Position numbers and translations under genes: made by a program. The notes below the pieces were generated by a model. That model saw only the letters and a program-made list of their open reading frames with translations, did no database searches and had not been told where the DNA came from. A DNA stretch of 64,000 nucleotides from Clostridiales bacterium (lineage in GTDB: Bacteria > Bacillota > Clostridia > Christensenellales > CAG-138). The stretch lies in contig SFNQ01000007.1 in assembly GCA_004554165.1 (NCBI GenBank), forward strand, positions 1 to 64,000, read 5' to 3'. Shown here in pieces: positions 23,767 through 32,005 of this stretch (the first letter of the stretch is position 1; each line of letters begins with the position of its first letter).

Positions 23767-24447
23767 ATGAGATATGAAAACATCCGGCCCGCCATATTCC
23801 TCAACCGGCCCAACCGCTTTATCGCCAATATCCGGCTGGACGGCAATGCGGTGGCGTGCCATGTAAAGAATACGGGCCGTTGCAGGGAACTGCTGCTCCC
23901 CGGCGCCAGGGTGCTGGTGCAGATGTCCGGCGCAGCCGGGCGCAAAACGTCCTGCGACCTGATCGCCGTATGGAAGGGGAGCCGCCTTGTCAACATGGAT
24001 GCGCAGGCGCCCAACCGGGTATTCGGCGAATGGCTGTCCGGCGGCGGCCTGGGCGTTACGCCGGGGCTGATACGTCCCGAATGTACCCACGGCGATTCCA
24101 GATTTGATTTTTATTTTGAGGCCAACGGCCGGCGCGCCTTTGCGGAAATCAAGGGCGTGACCCTGGAGGAGGAGGGCGTCGCCCGCTTTCCCGACGCGCC
24201 GACAGAGCGGGGCGTGAAACACCTCCACGGTCTGATCCGCGCCGTTTCCGAGGGCTATGATGCGTACGCGGTGTTCATCATCCAGATGCGGGGCGTTACG
24301 CGCTTCGAGCCGAATTGGGCGGTTCATCCCGCCTTTGGCCATGCGCTCCAAAAAGCGCAGGCAGCCGGGGTCCGCGTTCTCGCGCTGGACTGCGACGTGA
24401 CGGAAAACAGCCTTGCGATCCATGCACCCGTGCAGGTTGAATTGTAA
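23767..24447 (+). CDS. sfsA: SfsA family DNA-binding protein / sugar fermentation stimulation protein
   Basis: The 226-residue protein matches SfsA end to end: RPNRFIANIRLDG near residue 14, CHVKNTGRCRELLLPGA near 31, PECTHGDSRFDF, EIKGVTLEE and FPDAPTERGVKHL near 143. The fold combines an OB-type domain with a nuclease-like domain. A role in maltose metabolism gene regulation was reported in E. coli; its function in Firmicutes is unknown. The ribosome site is weak (AAAGAAAG). It converges on uvrC across a terminator. Confidence 0.92.
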   Translation: MRYENIRPAIFLNRPNRFIANIRLDGNAVACHVKNTGRCRELLLPGARVLVQMSGAAGRKTSCDLIAVWKGSRLVNMDAQAPNRVFGEWLSGGGLGVTPGLIRPECTHGDSRFDFYFEANGRRAFAEIKGVTLEEEGVARFPDAPTERGVKHLHGLIRAVSEGYDAYAVFIIQMRGVTRFEPNWAVHPAFGHALQKAQAAGVRVLALDCDVTENSLAIHAPVQVEL

Positions 24448-24700
24448 TTACGGGAGCGCCCGGAGGACGGGGCAATCGGCAGCGGCAGGGCCATGCCGCG
24501 GAAGCCGGACAGCAGGGGGCGCAGGTTGAACAGAGGTTCTGTGCGCGGGGCGAATGAAGCCGGCAGCGGACAGGACGCAGCGACATTTTTCGATTTCATC
24601 GATGCCGGAGAAACAGAGGGGATGCGCCGCCACGGGACGGTACGGCAAAAAGCCCCGGCAAGAGCGGAAGCCCTGATGGGGACCGACGACCGAAAGCCCG
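24448..24700. other. Intergenic stretch between convergent genes
   Basis: About 250 GC-rich bases between sfsA and uvrC with no gene visible. Confidence 0.5.
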
Positions 24701-24723
24701 CGTTCCATCCGGAACGTTTTTTT
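24701..24723 (+). terminator. Terminator facing uvrC
   Basis: CGTTCC-ATCC-GGAACG (24701-24716) followed by seven T. It stops rightward transcription from sfsA and overlaps the last bases of uvrC. Confidence 0.75.
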
Positions 24724-26563
24724 ATTCTCTGCTTTGGGGGTGAAAGTAGGCGTATACTGCCTGCGCGCTGGGCCGGTTCATGCCGGGTACGGCTGCAAGG
24801 GTGTCCACATCGGCGCTTTTGATGGCGTTGAGCGTGGTAAAGGCGTCGAACAGGGCGCGCTTGCGCCTGTCGCCAATGCCGTCGATTTCGTCCAGCACGG
24901 AAAAGAGCGCAGTTTTCTGGCGGAGGCTCCTGTGATAGGTAATGGCAAAGCGGTGCGCCTCGTCGCGGATGCGCTCCAGCAGGTGCAGCGCGGCGCTGGC
25001 CCGCGGCAGCTCGATGGGCGTTTCCCTGCCGGGTACATAGATCAGCTCGTGGAGCTCGGCAAGGCCGATTGCCGGGATAAAGGACAGGCCAAAGGCGTCC
25101 AGAACTTCCGTTGCAACGGCCAGCTGCGTTCTGCCGCCGTCGATGATGAGCAGGTCCGGCAGCGCGTCAAAGCCCGCGTCGCCGTTTTTCGCGCGGGCAA
25201 AGCGCCGGGAGAGCGCCTCGCGCATGGCGGCCAGGTCGTCGCCGCCCGTGTCCGTGCGGATGCGGAACCTGCGGTAGGCCTTCCTATCCGGCTGGCCGTC
25301 CGTAAATACGACCATGGAGGAAACCGTATCGCGGCCCTGTAAGTGGGAGTTGTCAAAGCATTCCATGCGCTGCGGCAGGGTTTCCAGTCCCAGAATTCCC
25401 GTCAGCTGCGCAAGCGCGCCCTCGCCGCGCTCCCAGGCCCGCTTTTGCAGCGCGGCGTCCTTTTCCAGCGCGTCGATGCAGTTGCGGTAGCACAGGCTGG
25501 CAAGCTGCGCCTTGTCGCCCCGCTGCGGCCTGTGCAGGCGAACGCTGCGGCCCCCGGCCGCGGACAGCCAGGACTGAATCTGCGGAAGCTCCGAGGGCTC
25601 GCTGTGTACGAGAATCTCCGGCGGGATGCTGTCCGCCTCCGCATAGTATTGCTTGAGAAAGGCGGCCATGATATCCGCGTCGCTTTCGTCCGACAGAGCG
25701 CCCATGCGGAACCGCTCCGTGCCGATGACCTTGCCGTCGCGCACAAACAGCGCAAAGACCAGAACCGCGCCGTCCAGCCTGCCCACGGCGAACACATCCG
25801 ACATGGAATGGTTGACGCCGATGACCACCTGCTTATCGGCAAGGGATCGGATGGCGTGGATGCGATCGCGCAGGTAGGCAGCCCGCTCAAAATCGAGCGC
25901 TGCGGCAGAGGACTCCATCTGCGCCTCCAGCTCGCGCAGCACCCCCGCCGTATCGCCCGAAAGGAAGGCGATGACCTCCGAGAGCATCGCGTGGTATTCC
26001 TCGCGGCTGACCTTGCCGGAGCAGGGCGCGCAGCACTTGCCCACATGGTGCATCAGACAGGGCCGCTCGCGCCGGGCGATGGCCCTTTTGAGATCCTTTT
26101 TGCAGTGGCGGATGGGGAAATGATCGCGCACCACGTTCATGCTCTCGCGCAGCAGCAGGGCGGAGAGATAGGGGCCAAGATAGCGCGCGCCGTCCTTTTT
26201 TACGCGGCGGACGATCTCAACGCGGGGAAAATCCTGCCGAAGATCGATGCGCACATAGGGAAAGTGCTTGTCGTCCTTGAGCAGGATGTTGTACTTGGGC
26301 TTGAACTGCTTGATGAGATTGCTCTCCAGCGAGAGCGCCTCCGTCTCGTTGGATACGCGGATCGTTTCAAAGTCCGCGATGTGCCGCACCATGGCGGCGA
26401 CCTTTGCCGGCTGGTTTTTGCCGCTTTGGAAATATTGCCGTACGCGGTTTTTCAGGGAGACTGCTTTGCCGACATAGATGACCTCGCCCGCCTCGTTGAA
26501 CATCTTGTAGACGCCGGGGGCGGAGGGCAGGAGCCTGAGCTTTTCCTCGATGATCTGGTTCAT
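24722..26563 (-). CDS. uvrC: Excinuclease ABC subunit C
   Basis: The 613-residue nucleotide-excision-repair nuclease has the N-terminal GIY-YIG domain (PSAPGVYKMF, VIYVGKA near residue 30), a UVR motif (about 200-235), the RNase H-like second nuclease (ECFDNSHLQGRDTVSSMVVF near 410; LPDLLIIDGG near 475) and a C-terminal helix-hairpin-helix pair (IDGIGDRRKRAL and AAVPGMN). It incises 3' and 5' of UvrAB-bound lesions. The ATG overlaps the maf stop by four bases. It is the last gene of the exoA-maf-uvrC operon. Confidence 0.97.
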   Translation of the reverse strand: MNQIIEEKLRLLPSAPGVYKMFNEAGEVIYVGKAVSLKNRVRQYFQSGKNQPAKVAAMVRHIADFETIRVSNETEALSLESNLIKQFKPKYNILLKDDKHFPYVRIDLRQDFPRVEIVRRVKKDGARYLGPYLSALLLRESMNVVRDHFPIRHCKKDLKRAIARRERPCLMHHVGKCCAPCSGKVSREEYHAMLSEVIAFLSGDTAGVLRELEAQMESSAAALDFERAAYLRDRIHAIRSLADKQVVIGVNHSMSDVFAVGRLDGAVLVFALFVRDGKVIGTERFRMGALSDESDADIMAAFLKQYYAEADSIPPEILVHSEPSELPQIQSWLSAAGGRSVRLHRPQRGDKAQLASLCYRNCIDALEKDAALQKRAWERGEGALAQLTGILGLETLPQRMECFDNSHLQGRDTVSSMVVFTDGQPDRKAYRRFRIRTDTGGDDLAAMREALSRRFARAKNGDAGFDALPDLLIIDGGRTQLAVATEVLDAFGLSFIPAIGLAELHELIYVPGRETPIELPRASAALHLLERIRDEAHRFAITYHRSLRQKTALFSVLDEIDGIGDRRKRALFDAFTTLNAIKSADVDTLAAVPGMNRPSAQAVYAYFHPQSRE

Positions 26564-27162
26564 GCCGGCCTGCCTGGCCCGGAGCGGGGCAAAAGCCCGC
26601 CCTCCAGCGCGCCCGCATCCTTCAGCATGCGGTACAGAAGCGGCAGCGGCAGGCCGATGACGTTGAAATAGTTCCCCTCGATGCGCGCAACGAAAACACC
26701 GCCCGGACCCTGCACGCCGTAAGCGCCGGCCTTGTCCAGCGGCTCTCCGGTGGAAACGTACCAGTCGATCTCCGCCTCCGTCATGGGCGCAAAGGTGACG
26801 TCCGTGGCTTCGCAGCGCAGGTCAACCCTGCCGCCGGCGAGTACGGCCAGGCCCGTATAGACCGTATGCCGCCGTCCCTGCATGCGCAAAAGATACTGTT
26901 TGGCCCGCTGTGGCGTATGGGGCTTGCCGAGGATATCCCCGTCCAGATAGACCACCGTATCCGCGCCGATGACGCAGTCCTCCGGGTGGCTTGCCGCCAC
27001 GGCCTGGGCCTTTTGCAGCGCCAGTGCCTTCACATAGTCGGAAACGGCGGCGCCCTCCGGCGGGCGTTCCTCCACATCGCTGGTAATTACGGTAAAATCG
27101 AGCCCCAACAGCGTGAGCAGCTCGCGCCGCCGGGGAGACTGGGAGGCAAGGATGAGCTTCAT
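26560..27162 (-). CDS. maf: Maf-like nucleoside triphosphate pyrophosphatase
   Basis: The 200-residue protein starts with the Maf signature LILASQSPRRRELLTLLG and has CVIGADTVVYLDG near residue 65. GKPHTPQRAKQYLLRMQGRRHTVYTG and YWVSTGEP-like YVSTGEPLDKAGAYGVQG follow. Maf enzymes hydrolyse non-canonical or modified NTPs and have been linked to septum control. The start at 27162 overlaps the exoA stop by four bases, giving translational coupling. The operon joins nucleotide-pool cleaning with two DNA repair nucleases. Confidence 0.94.
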   Translation of the reverse strand: MKLILASQSPRRRELLTLLGLDFTVITSDVEERPPEGAAVSDYVKALALQKAQAVAASHPEDCVIGADTVVYLDGDILGKPHTPQRAKQYLLRMQGRRHTVYTGLAVLAGGRVDLRCEATDVTFAPMTEAEIDWYVSTGEPLDKAGAYGVQGPGGVFVARIEGNYFNVIGLPLPLLYRMLKDAGALEGGLLPRSGPGRPA

Positions 27163-27926
27163 GCTTCGGTTCCGTCCTTTAACAGCAGGCAGACGGGGCA
27201 ATGGTCGCTGCCGTAGATATCGTTCATGAGGATGCTGTCGCGCACGCGGGGCATGAGCCGGTTGGAAACAAGAAAATAGTCGATGCGCCAGCCCGCGTTC
27301 CTTGCCCGCGCGGCGCTGCGGTAGCTCCACCAGGAGTAGGCCTGCGCCACATCGGGATACAGCGTGCGGAAGCTGTCCGAAAAGCCGGCGGCCAGCAGCT
27401 CCGTCATCTTGCCCCGCTCCTCGTCGGAAAAGCCGGCGTTGCCGCGGTTCTGAGCGGGGTTTTTGAGATCAATCTCGTTGTGCGCAACGTTGAGGTCGCC
27501 GCAGAGGATAACGGGCTTTTTCCGGTCCAGCGCCGTAAGATACCCACGCAGCGCGTCCTCAAAGGCCATGCGATAGTCGATGCGGCGGAGGCCGTCCTGC
27601 GCATTCGGCGTATAGACGGTGACAAACCAGTAGTCCGGGTATTCCAGGGTGATGACCCGTCCCTCGCAGTCGAACTCCGGCCTGTCGATCCCATAGGCGA
27701 CGGAAAGCGGCGCTTCCTTTACAAAGACCGCCGTGCCGGAGTAGCCCTTCTTTTCCGCGCTGTGCCAGTATTGCAGGTAGCCGGGGAGGGGCACCTCGGC
27801 CTGATGCGGCTGCATCTTGGTTTCCTGCAAGGCCATAATGTCCGGCGACTGCGCCTCCACAAAAGCAAGGAACCCCTTGTCCATACAGGCCCGAAGCCCG
27901 TTTACATTCCAGGAAATCATCTTCAT
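27159..27926 (-). CDS. exoA: Exodeoxyribonuclease III / AP endonuclease
   Basis: The 255-residue protein is of the ExoIII/Ape1 family. The N-terminal MKMISWNVNGLRACMDKGF, metal-binding Glu in LQETKM (about residue 36), VYTPNAQDGL, the GDLNVAHNEIDL catalytic Asp/Asn set (about 143) and the C-terminal GSDHCPV are all present. It cleaves 5' of abasic sites and degrades 3' ends. It is first in the exoA-maf-uvrC operon, and its promoter overlaps that of the divergent Crp/Fnr gene. Confidence 0.96.
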   Translation of the reverse strand: MKMISWNVNGLRACMDKGFLAFVEAQSPDIMALQETKMQPHQAEVPLPGYLQYWHSAEKKGYSGTAVFVKEAPLSVAYGIDRPEFDCEGRVITLEYPDYWFVTVYTPNAQDGLRRIDYRMAFEDALRGYLTALDRKKPVILCGDLNVAHNEIDLKNPAQNRGNAGFSDEERGKMTELLAAGFSDSFRTLYPDVAQAYSWWSYRSAARARNAGWRIDYFLVSNRLMPRVRDSILMNDIYGSDHCPVCLLLKDGTEA

Positions 27927-27932
27927 ACTTTC

Positions 27933-27961
27933 ATTATAGCATTGACAGAATCCACAAACAA
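27933..27961 (-). promoter_or_regulatory. Promoter of exoA-maf-uvrC
   Basis: On the minus strand TTGTTT (27956-27961), 17 bases, TATAAT (27933-27938). The start codon is only 7 bases downstream of the -10 box, giving a leader of a few bases or none. No Shine-Dalgarno is visible, so exoA may be translated from a leaderless or near-leaderless message. Confidence 0.7.
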
Positions 27962-27970
27962 TCCTATAAT
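27942..27970 (+). promoter_or_regulatory. Consensus promoter of the Crp/Fnr operon
   Basis: TTGACA (27942-27947), exactly 17 bases, TATAAT (27965-27970). It overlaps the divergent exoA promoter almost completely, so the two polymerases should compete. Confidence 0.88.
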
Positions 27971-27982
27971 TGCATTATAAAC

Positions 27983-27998
27983 TGTATCAAATGATACA
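27983..27998 (+). promoter_or_regulatory. Palindromic operator, probably for the Crp/Fnr regulator
   Basis: TGTATCA-AA-TGATACA is a perfect 7-bp inverted repeat just after the expected transcription start. Its TATCA...TGATA core resembles Crp/Fnr-family half-sites. Its place suggests autorepression by the gene that follows. Confidence 0.65.
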
Positions 27999-28016
27999 AA
28001 AATCAGGAGGAAAACT

Positions 28017-28676
28017 TTGGCTCGTTCCAGATCCCCTGCGGCATACGCTTCCCTTGCGGCCACAACCTTCCTGTTTTCCGGCCTCACCGAGGAGGAAACG
28101 GAGGCGCTGCTTGGCCATCCGGAGGCCTTCGTGCAGAGCTATGCGCGCGGTGAGCGCATCCGTACGGAGCATGGCGCGTTCCGTGCGCTGGGCATCCTGC
28201 TTTCGGGCGGTGCGGTCGTCGAAAAGCACGCGGGGAGCAGCGTCATGCGCATGAGCGTGCTGCGGCCGGGGGATCTGTTCGGCGCGGCGTCGATCTTCTG
28301 CGAGGCTGAGGATTATGTTGCGCAGATCGTGGCGGACGGACATACCCGCGCGCTGATTCTGCCGGAGACCGCTCTGCTGTCCATGATGCACCGGGACCAG
28401 CGGGTGATGGAGAATTACATCCGTTACCTGACCGCGCGCATCCGCTTTCTGAGCGTCCGGATCGACGGCTTTGTCTGCGGCGGCTCGGAGGAACGGGTGC
28501 TGCTGTTTTTGAGCAACAATGCCGAGCAGGGCGTTTGTACGCTGCCCTATGGCATGGAAACCTTTGCGCGGACGCTCTCCATGAGCCGGGCGACGCTCTA
28601 CCGCGCGCTGGACGCGCTGGCCGATGCGGGCAGAATCCGGCGAAACGGAAGAAGTTTTACTATCCTGACGGACTGA
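28017..28676 (+). CDS. Crp/Fnr family transcriptional regulator
   Basis: The 219-residue protein has an N-terminal cyclic-nucleotide-binding-type effector barrel (about 15-135: LLSGGAVVEKH, MRMSVLRPGDLFGAASIF). A dimer helix and a C-terminal winged helix follow (about 150-219: EERVLLFLSNN, MSRATLYRALDALADAGRIRRNGRSFTI). No N-terminal Cys cluster of an FNR-type Fe-S sensor is visible. The TTG start is set by AGGAGG six bases upstream. It lies 24 bases before an ABC importer on the same strand and probably controls it and itself through the palindrome at 27983-27998. The signal is unknown. Confidence 0.88.
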   Translation: MARSRSPAAYASLAATTFLFSGLTEEETEALLGHPEAFVQSYARGERIRTEHGAFRALGILLSGGAVVEKHAGSSVMRMSVLRPGDLFGAASIFCEAEDYVAQIVADGHTRALILPETALLSMMHRDQRVMENYIRYLTARIRFLSVRIDGFVCGGSEERVLLFLSNNAEQGVCTLPYGMETFARTLSMSRATLYRALDALADAGRIRRNGRSFTILTD

Positions 28677-28700
28677 AACGACAATGAGGAGGGAAGAAAT

Positions 28701-29654
28701 ATGGAACGGAAATTCAAAAGCATTCTCTGCGCCCTGCTGTGCCTGGCGCTTGCGTTCTCCCTGACCGCCTGCAAAAAGGCGGAGCAGCCCGTGCTGCAGG
28801 TGGCGGCGCTGAAGGGGCCCACCGGGCTGGGGCTTTCAAAGCTCATGACGGATGCGGAGGACAATTTTGAAATCACGCTCTACGACGCGCCGGACGCCGT
28901 GACCGGGAAATTCATCAGCGGCGAGATCGATATCGCCGCCGTGCCCATCAACCTCGCCTCCGTGCTGTACAGCAAGACCCAGGGGCAGGCGGTCATGATC
29001 GCGGTGAACACCCTGGGCGTGCTCTACATCCTGGAAAACGGGGAGACGGTGGGGAGCCTGTCCGACCTTGCCGGCAGAACCCTGTACGCCACGGGGCAGG
29101 GCAGCACGCCGGAATACGTCCTCAACCGTCTGCTTGCGGAAAATGGGCTGACGGACAGCGTAACGGTGGAATATGTGGGCGAGCACGCGGCGCTGGCGGC
29201 GATGATGGCCTCGGGCGAGGCGGAGCTTGCCATGCTGCCGGAGCCCAACGTCTCGGCCGTACTGCTCAAAAACGAGAAGGTGCGGATTGCGCTGGATCTG
29301 ACGGAGGCATGGGAAACCGCCTTCGATACCACGCTGGTGCAGGGCTGCTATATCGTGCAAAAGTCCGTGCTCGACGAACACCCTGAAGCGGTCAGCGCCT
29401 TTGTGGAGGCTGCGGGCAGGTCCGCGGAGTATATGCTGACGGCGGATGACGCGGCAAAGATTGCCGCAGAGCAGGGCGTCGTTGCTTCCGAGCAGATCGC
29501 CGCAAAAGCCATGCAGAACTGCAACCTTGTTTGCATTGCGGGCGAGGAAATGCAGCGCATTGCCTCCGCCATGCTGTCGGCGCTGTTTGAAGCCAACCCG
29601 AAATCCGTCGGCGGTGCCTTGCCGGACGATGCCTTCTATGCGGCGCTTTCCTGA
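28701..29654 (+). CDS. ABC transporter substrate-binding lipoprotein (NMT1/TauA-like)
   Basis: The 317-residue lipoprotein has a signal peptide ending in LTAC (Cys24). It then shows the type II periplasmic-binding fold of the NitT/TauT/NMT1 group: VAALKGPTGLGLSKLM near residue 34, SGEIDIAAVPINLASVLYSK near 73 and LAGRTLYATGQGSTPEYVLNRLL near 120. Members bind taurine, nitrate, thiamine pyrimidine or other small ligands; nothing here identifies the ligand. GAGGGAAG precedes the ATG. It overlaps the permease gene by 17 bases. Confidence 0.85.
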   Translation: MERKFKSILCALLCLALAFSLTACKKAEQPVLQVAALKGPTGLGLSKLMTDAEDNFEITLYDAPDAVTGKFISGEIDIAAVPINLASVLYSKTQGQAVMIAVNTLGVLYILENGETVGSLSDLAGRTLYATGQGSTPEYVLNRLLAENGLTDSVTVEYVGEHAALAAMMASGEAELAMLPEPNVSAVLLKNEKVRIALDLTEAWETAFDTTLVQGCYIVQKSVLDEHPEAVSAFVEAAGRSAEYMLTADDAAKIAAEQGVVASEQIAAKAMQNCNLVCIAGEEMQRIASAMLSALFEANPKSVGGALPDDAFYAALS

Positions 29655-30384
29655 GACTGCGCTCAAAAAACTGGCCATAGCGGCCTTCTATCTTGCGCTG
29701 TGGCAGGGGCTTGCCAGCCTTGTGGGCAGGTCTCTGCTGCTGCCCGGGCCCTTCGAGACGATCGAACGGCTCGTGGCGCTGTTTTCGGAGGGCGCGGCCT
29801 GGGCGGCGGCGGGCATGACGCTGCTGCGCATCCTCTCGGGCTATCTGCTGGGCATTGCAGCGGGCGTGCTGCTGGCCTGGTTTACGGCCCGCTCCCGGCT
29901 GATGGACGCGCTGCTGCGGCCCCTGCGGGCGGTGGTCAAGGCCACGCCCGTGACCTCCTTCATTCTGCTTGCGCTGCTCTGGCTGTCCTCGGGGCTTGTG
30001 CCGGTTTGCATCGCCTTTCTCATGACGCTGCCCATCGTCTGGGCCAATGTACACGAGGGGCTGGTCAACGTGGACGCCCAGCTTCTCGAAATGGCAAGGG
30101 TGTTCCGGCTGACGCGCTGGAAGCGAATCCGCGAGATTGAGATTCCTTCCGTCCTGCCGCAGTTTCTCGCGGCCTGCACCACCGCGCTGGGCTTTGCCTG
30201 GAAATCCGGCGTAGCGGCGGAGGTTATCGCCGTTCCGAGGCATGCGGTGGGCAGCGCGCTGTACCTGTCGAAGCTGACGCTGGAAACTGCCGATCTGTTT
30301 GCCTGGACGCTGCTGGTCATTCTGCTCTCCATGATGCTGGAAGCGCTGCTTGTCCGCTTGCTCGGGAGGATTCGTCATGATTGA
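29638..30384 (+). CDS. ABC transporter permease (NitT/TauT type)
   Basis: The 248-residue BPD_transp_1 permease has about six membrane segments. The EAA-type cytoplasmic loop is LLEMARVFRLTRWKRIREIEIPSVLPQF (about 145-175). The ATG at 29638 lies within the end of the binding-protein gene; the longer upstream frame is an out-of-frame shadow. It overlaps the ATPase start by eight bases. Confidence 0.9.
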   Translation: MRRFPETALKKLAIAAFYLALWQGLASLVGRSLLLPGPFETIERLVALFSEGAAWAAAGMTLLRILSGYLLGIAAGVLLAWFTARSRLMDALLRPLRAVVKATPVTSFILLALLWLSSGLVPVCIAFLMTLPIVWANVHEGLVNVDAQLLEMARVFRLTRWKRIREIEIPSVLPQFLAACTTALGFAWKSGVAAEVIAVPRHAVGSALYLSKLTLETADLFAWTLLVILLSMMLEALLVRLLGRIRHD

Positions 30385-30937
30385 ACTGAAAGATTTAACC
30401 GTCGCCTATGGAGACAAGCCGGTGCTGCGGGGCCTTGACGCGACCCTGCCGGACGATGGCTGCGTTGCGGTGCGGGGTGCGTCCGGCGCAGGAAAGACGA
30501 CGCTGCTTCGCGTACTGGCGGGGCTCGTTGCGCCCGCTGCAGGCAGCATCAGCGGCCTGTCCCAACGCCGCGTTTCCATGGTGTTTCAGGAGGATCGCCT
30601 GCTGCCCTGGCGCAGTGCGCTGGAGAATGTGGCGCTGGTTTCCAATGGGGATACCGCGCGGGAATGTCTTGCGCTGGTGGGCCTGTCGAAGGAGGGAGAC
30701 AGACTGCCCGGCGCGCTGTCCGGCGGCATGCGCCGCCGCGTGGCGATTGCGCGCGCGCTGGCTTATTCGGATGACGTGCTCCTGCTGGACGAGCCCTTTA
30801 CCGGGCTGGACGCCGCCCTCCGGGCGCGCGTTGCCGCAGAAATCCGCAGCCGGGCGCGGCTCATCGTGCTTGTCACCCACGATGCGGAGGAGGAGGCGCT
30901 GCTGGGCGCAGGCTGCGGCATTGCGCTCGGCGGCTGA
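30377..30937 (+). CDS. ABC transporter ATPase (NitT/TauT type)
   Basis: The 186-residue ATPase has Walker A GASGAGKTT (about residue 35), the Q-loop in VFQEDRLLPW, signature LSGGMRRR and Walker B LLLLDEPFTGLD, plus H-loop VTHDAEEE. It is shorter than the usual 240-260 residues of this family because it stops soon after the H-loop, but all catalytic motifs are intact. It completes the Crp/Fnr-linked importer. Confidence 0.92.
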   Translation: MIELKDLTVAYGDKPVLRGLDATLPDDGCVAVRGASGAGKTTLLRVLAGLVAPAAGSISGLSQRRVSMVFQEDRLLPWRSALENVALVSNGDTARECLALVGLSKEGDRLPGALSGGMRRRVAIARALAYSDDVLLLDEPFTGLDAALRARVAAEIRSRARLIVLVTHDAEEEALLGAGCGIALGG

Positions 30938-30999
30938 TCCTTTCCGGATTTCGCCAAAATCACTCCCCAGCCCTGCCGCATAAAAATCCATCCTTTGTC

Positions 31000-31028
31000 T
31001 TGAGTATTCCATACAACAATGGTATACT
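31000..31028 (+). promoter_or_regulatory. Promoter of the hydrolase gene
   Basis: TTGAGT (31000-31005), 17 bases, TATACT (31023-31028). Confidence 0.7.
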
Positions 31029-31066
31029 TTTCTTACATGTGTGCAACAAACTGGAGAGGTGTGGGT

Positions 31067-32005
31067 ATGAAGATTGCCGTTAAGGAGAAGCGGTTTCCGT
31101 CCGCAACCGGGAATTGCAACTGCCGCTACCGCATGTGGATTCCGGAGGAGGTGCGCGCTGCGGTTCAGCTTACGCACGGCATGGCGGAGCATATCGACCG
31201 CTATGACGCCTTTGCCCGCTTTCTCGCGGAAAACGGCGTTCTCGTTTACGGTCAGGATCATGCGGGCCATGGCAAGAGCATCGGCGAGGGCATGCCCAAG
31301 GGCTTTTTTGCCGATGAAAACGGCTGGGATGCGCTGGTGCAGGATATGCGAACCCTCCGCGACACGGTAAAAAAGGACTATCCCTCGATTCCCTTCCTCC
31401 TCTTTGGCCACTCCATGGGGTCTTTTCTTGCGCGTACCTATGCCGGGCGCGACGGGAAGGATTTCGACGCATATCTCTTCTGCGGCACCGCTGGCAAAAA
31501 TCCGGTGTTGCCGGCAGCCAGATTTTTGGCAAAGCGCGAGATCAGAAAGCATGGCGGCAGAACGCCTTCCGCCCTGCTGCACAGGCTGGCCTTCGGCCCC
31601 TACAACAGATTTTTCCGCCCCAACCGCACCGAGGTGGACTGGCTCTCGAAGGACGAGGACAATGTGGACCGCTATATCGCGGATGACCTCTGCGGCTTTG
31701 TCTTTACGGCCTCCGCCATGCTGGATCTGTTCAACGGCCTCGGCGAGATATCCAGCCGCCAGTGGGCTGCGTCCGTGCCGGACCGCCCCATTCTCATGAT
31801 CGCCGGGGACAGGGACCCCGTGGGCAATATGGGCCGGGGCGTGACGCAGGTGGCAAACTGGCTGAAGGAAACGGGCCATACCGTGGAGCTGATCCTGTAC
31901 CCGGGCGGCCGCCACGAGATTTTGAACGAAAGCAACCGCGAGGAGATCTATCGGGACGTCCTGTTGTTTATCGAAACGGTTGCGGCAGCGGGAGAGTTGG
32001 TATGA
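31067..32005 (+). CDS. Alpha/beta hydrolase (monoacylglycerol lipase-like)
   Basis: The 312-residue protein is of the Hydrolase_4 group. The oxyanion region LTHGMAEHIDRY lies near residue 35, the nucleophile elbow GHSMGS near 112 (Ser in GHSMG), the Asp near DRDPVGNMG (about 245) and the His near GGRHEILNE (about 285). These form a complete Ser-Asp-His triad expected to cleave esters of lipids or other small substrates. GGAGAGG precedes the ATG at 31067. The stop overlaps the next ATG by four bases. Confidence 0.88.
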   Translation: MKIAVKEKRFPSATGNCNCRYRMWIPEEVRAAVQLTHGMAEHIDRYDAFARFLAENGVLVYGQDHAGHGKSIGEGMPKGFFADENGWDALVQDMRTLRDTVKKDYPSIPFLLFGHSMGSFLARTYAGRDGKDFDAYLFCGTAGKNPVLPAARFLAKREIRKHGGRTPSALLHRLAFGPYNRFFRPNRTEVDWLSKDEDNVDRYIADDLCGFVFTASAMLDLFNGLGEISSRQWAASVPDRPILMIAGDRDPVGNMGRGVTQVANWLKETGHTVELILYPGGRHEILNESNREEIYRDVLLFIETVAAAGELV

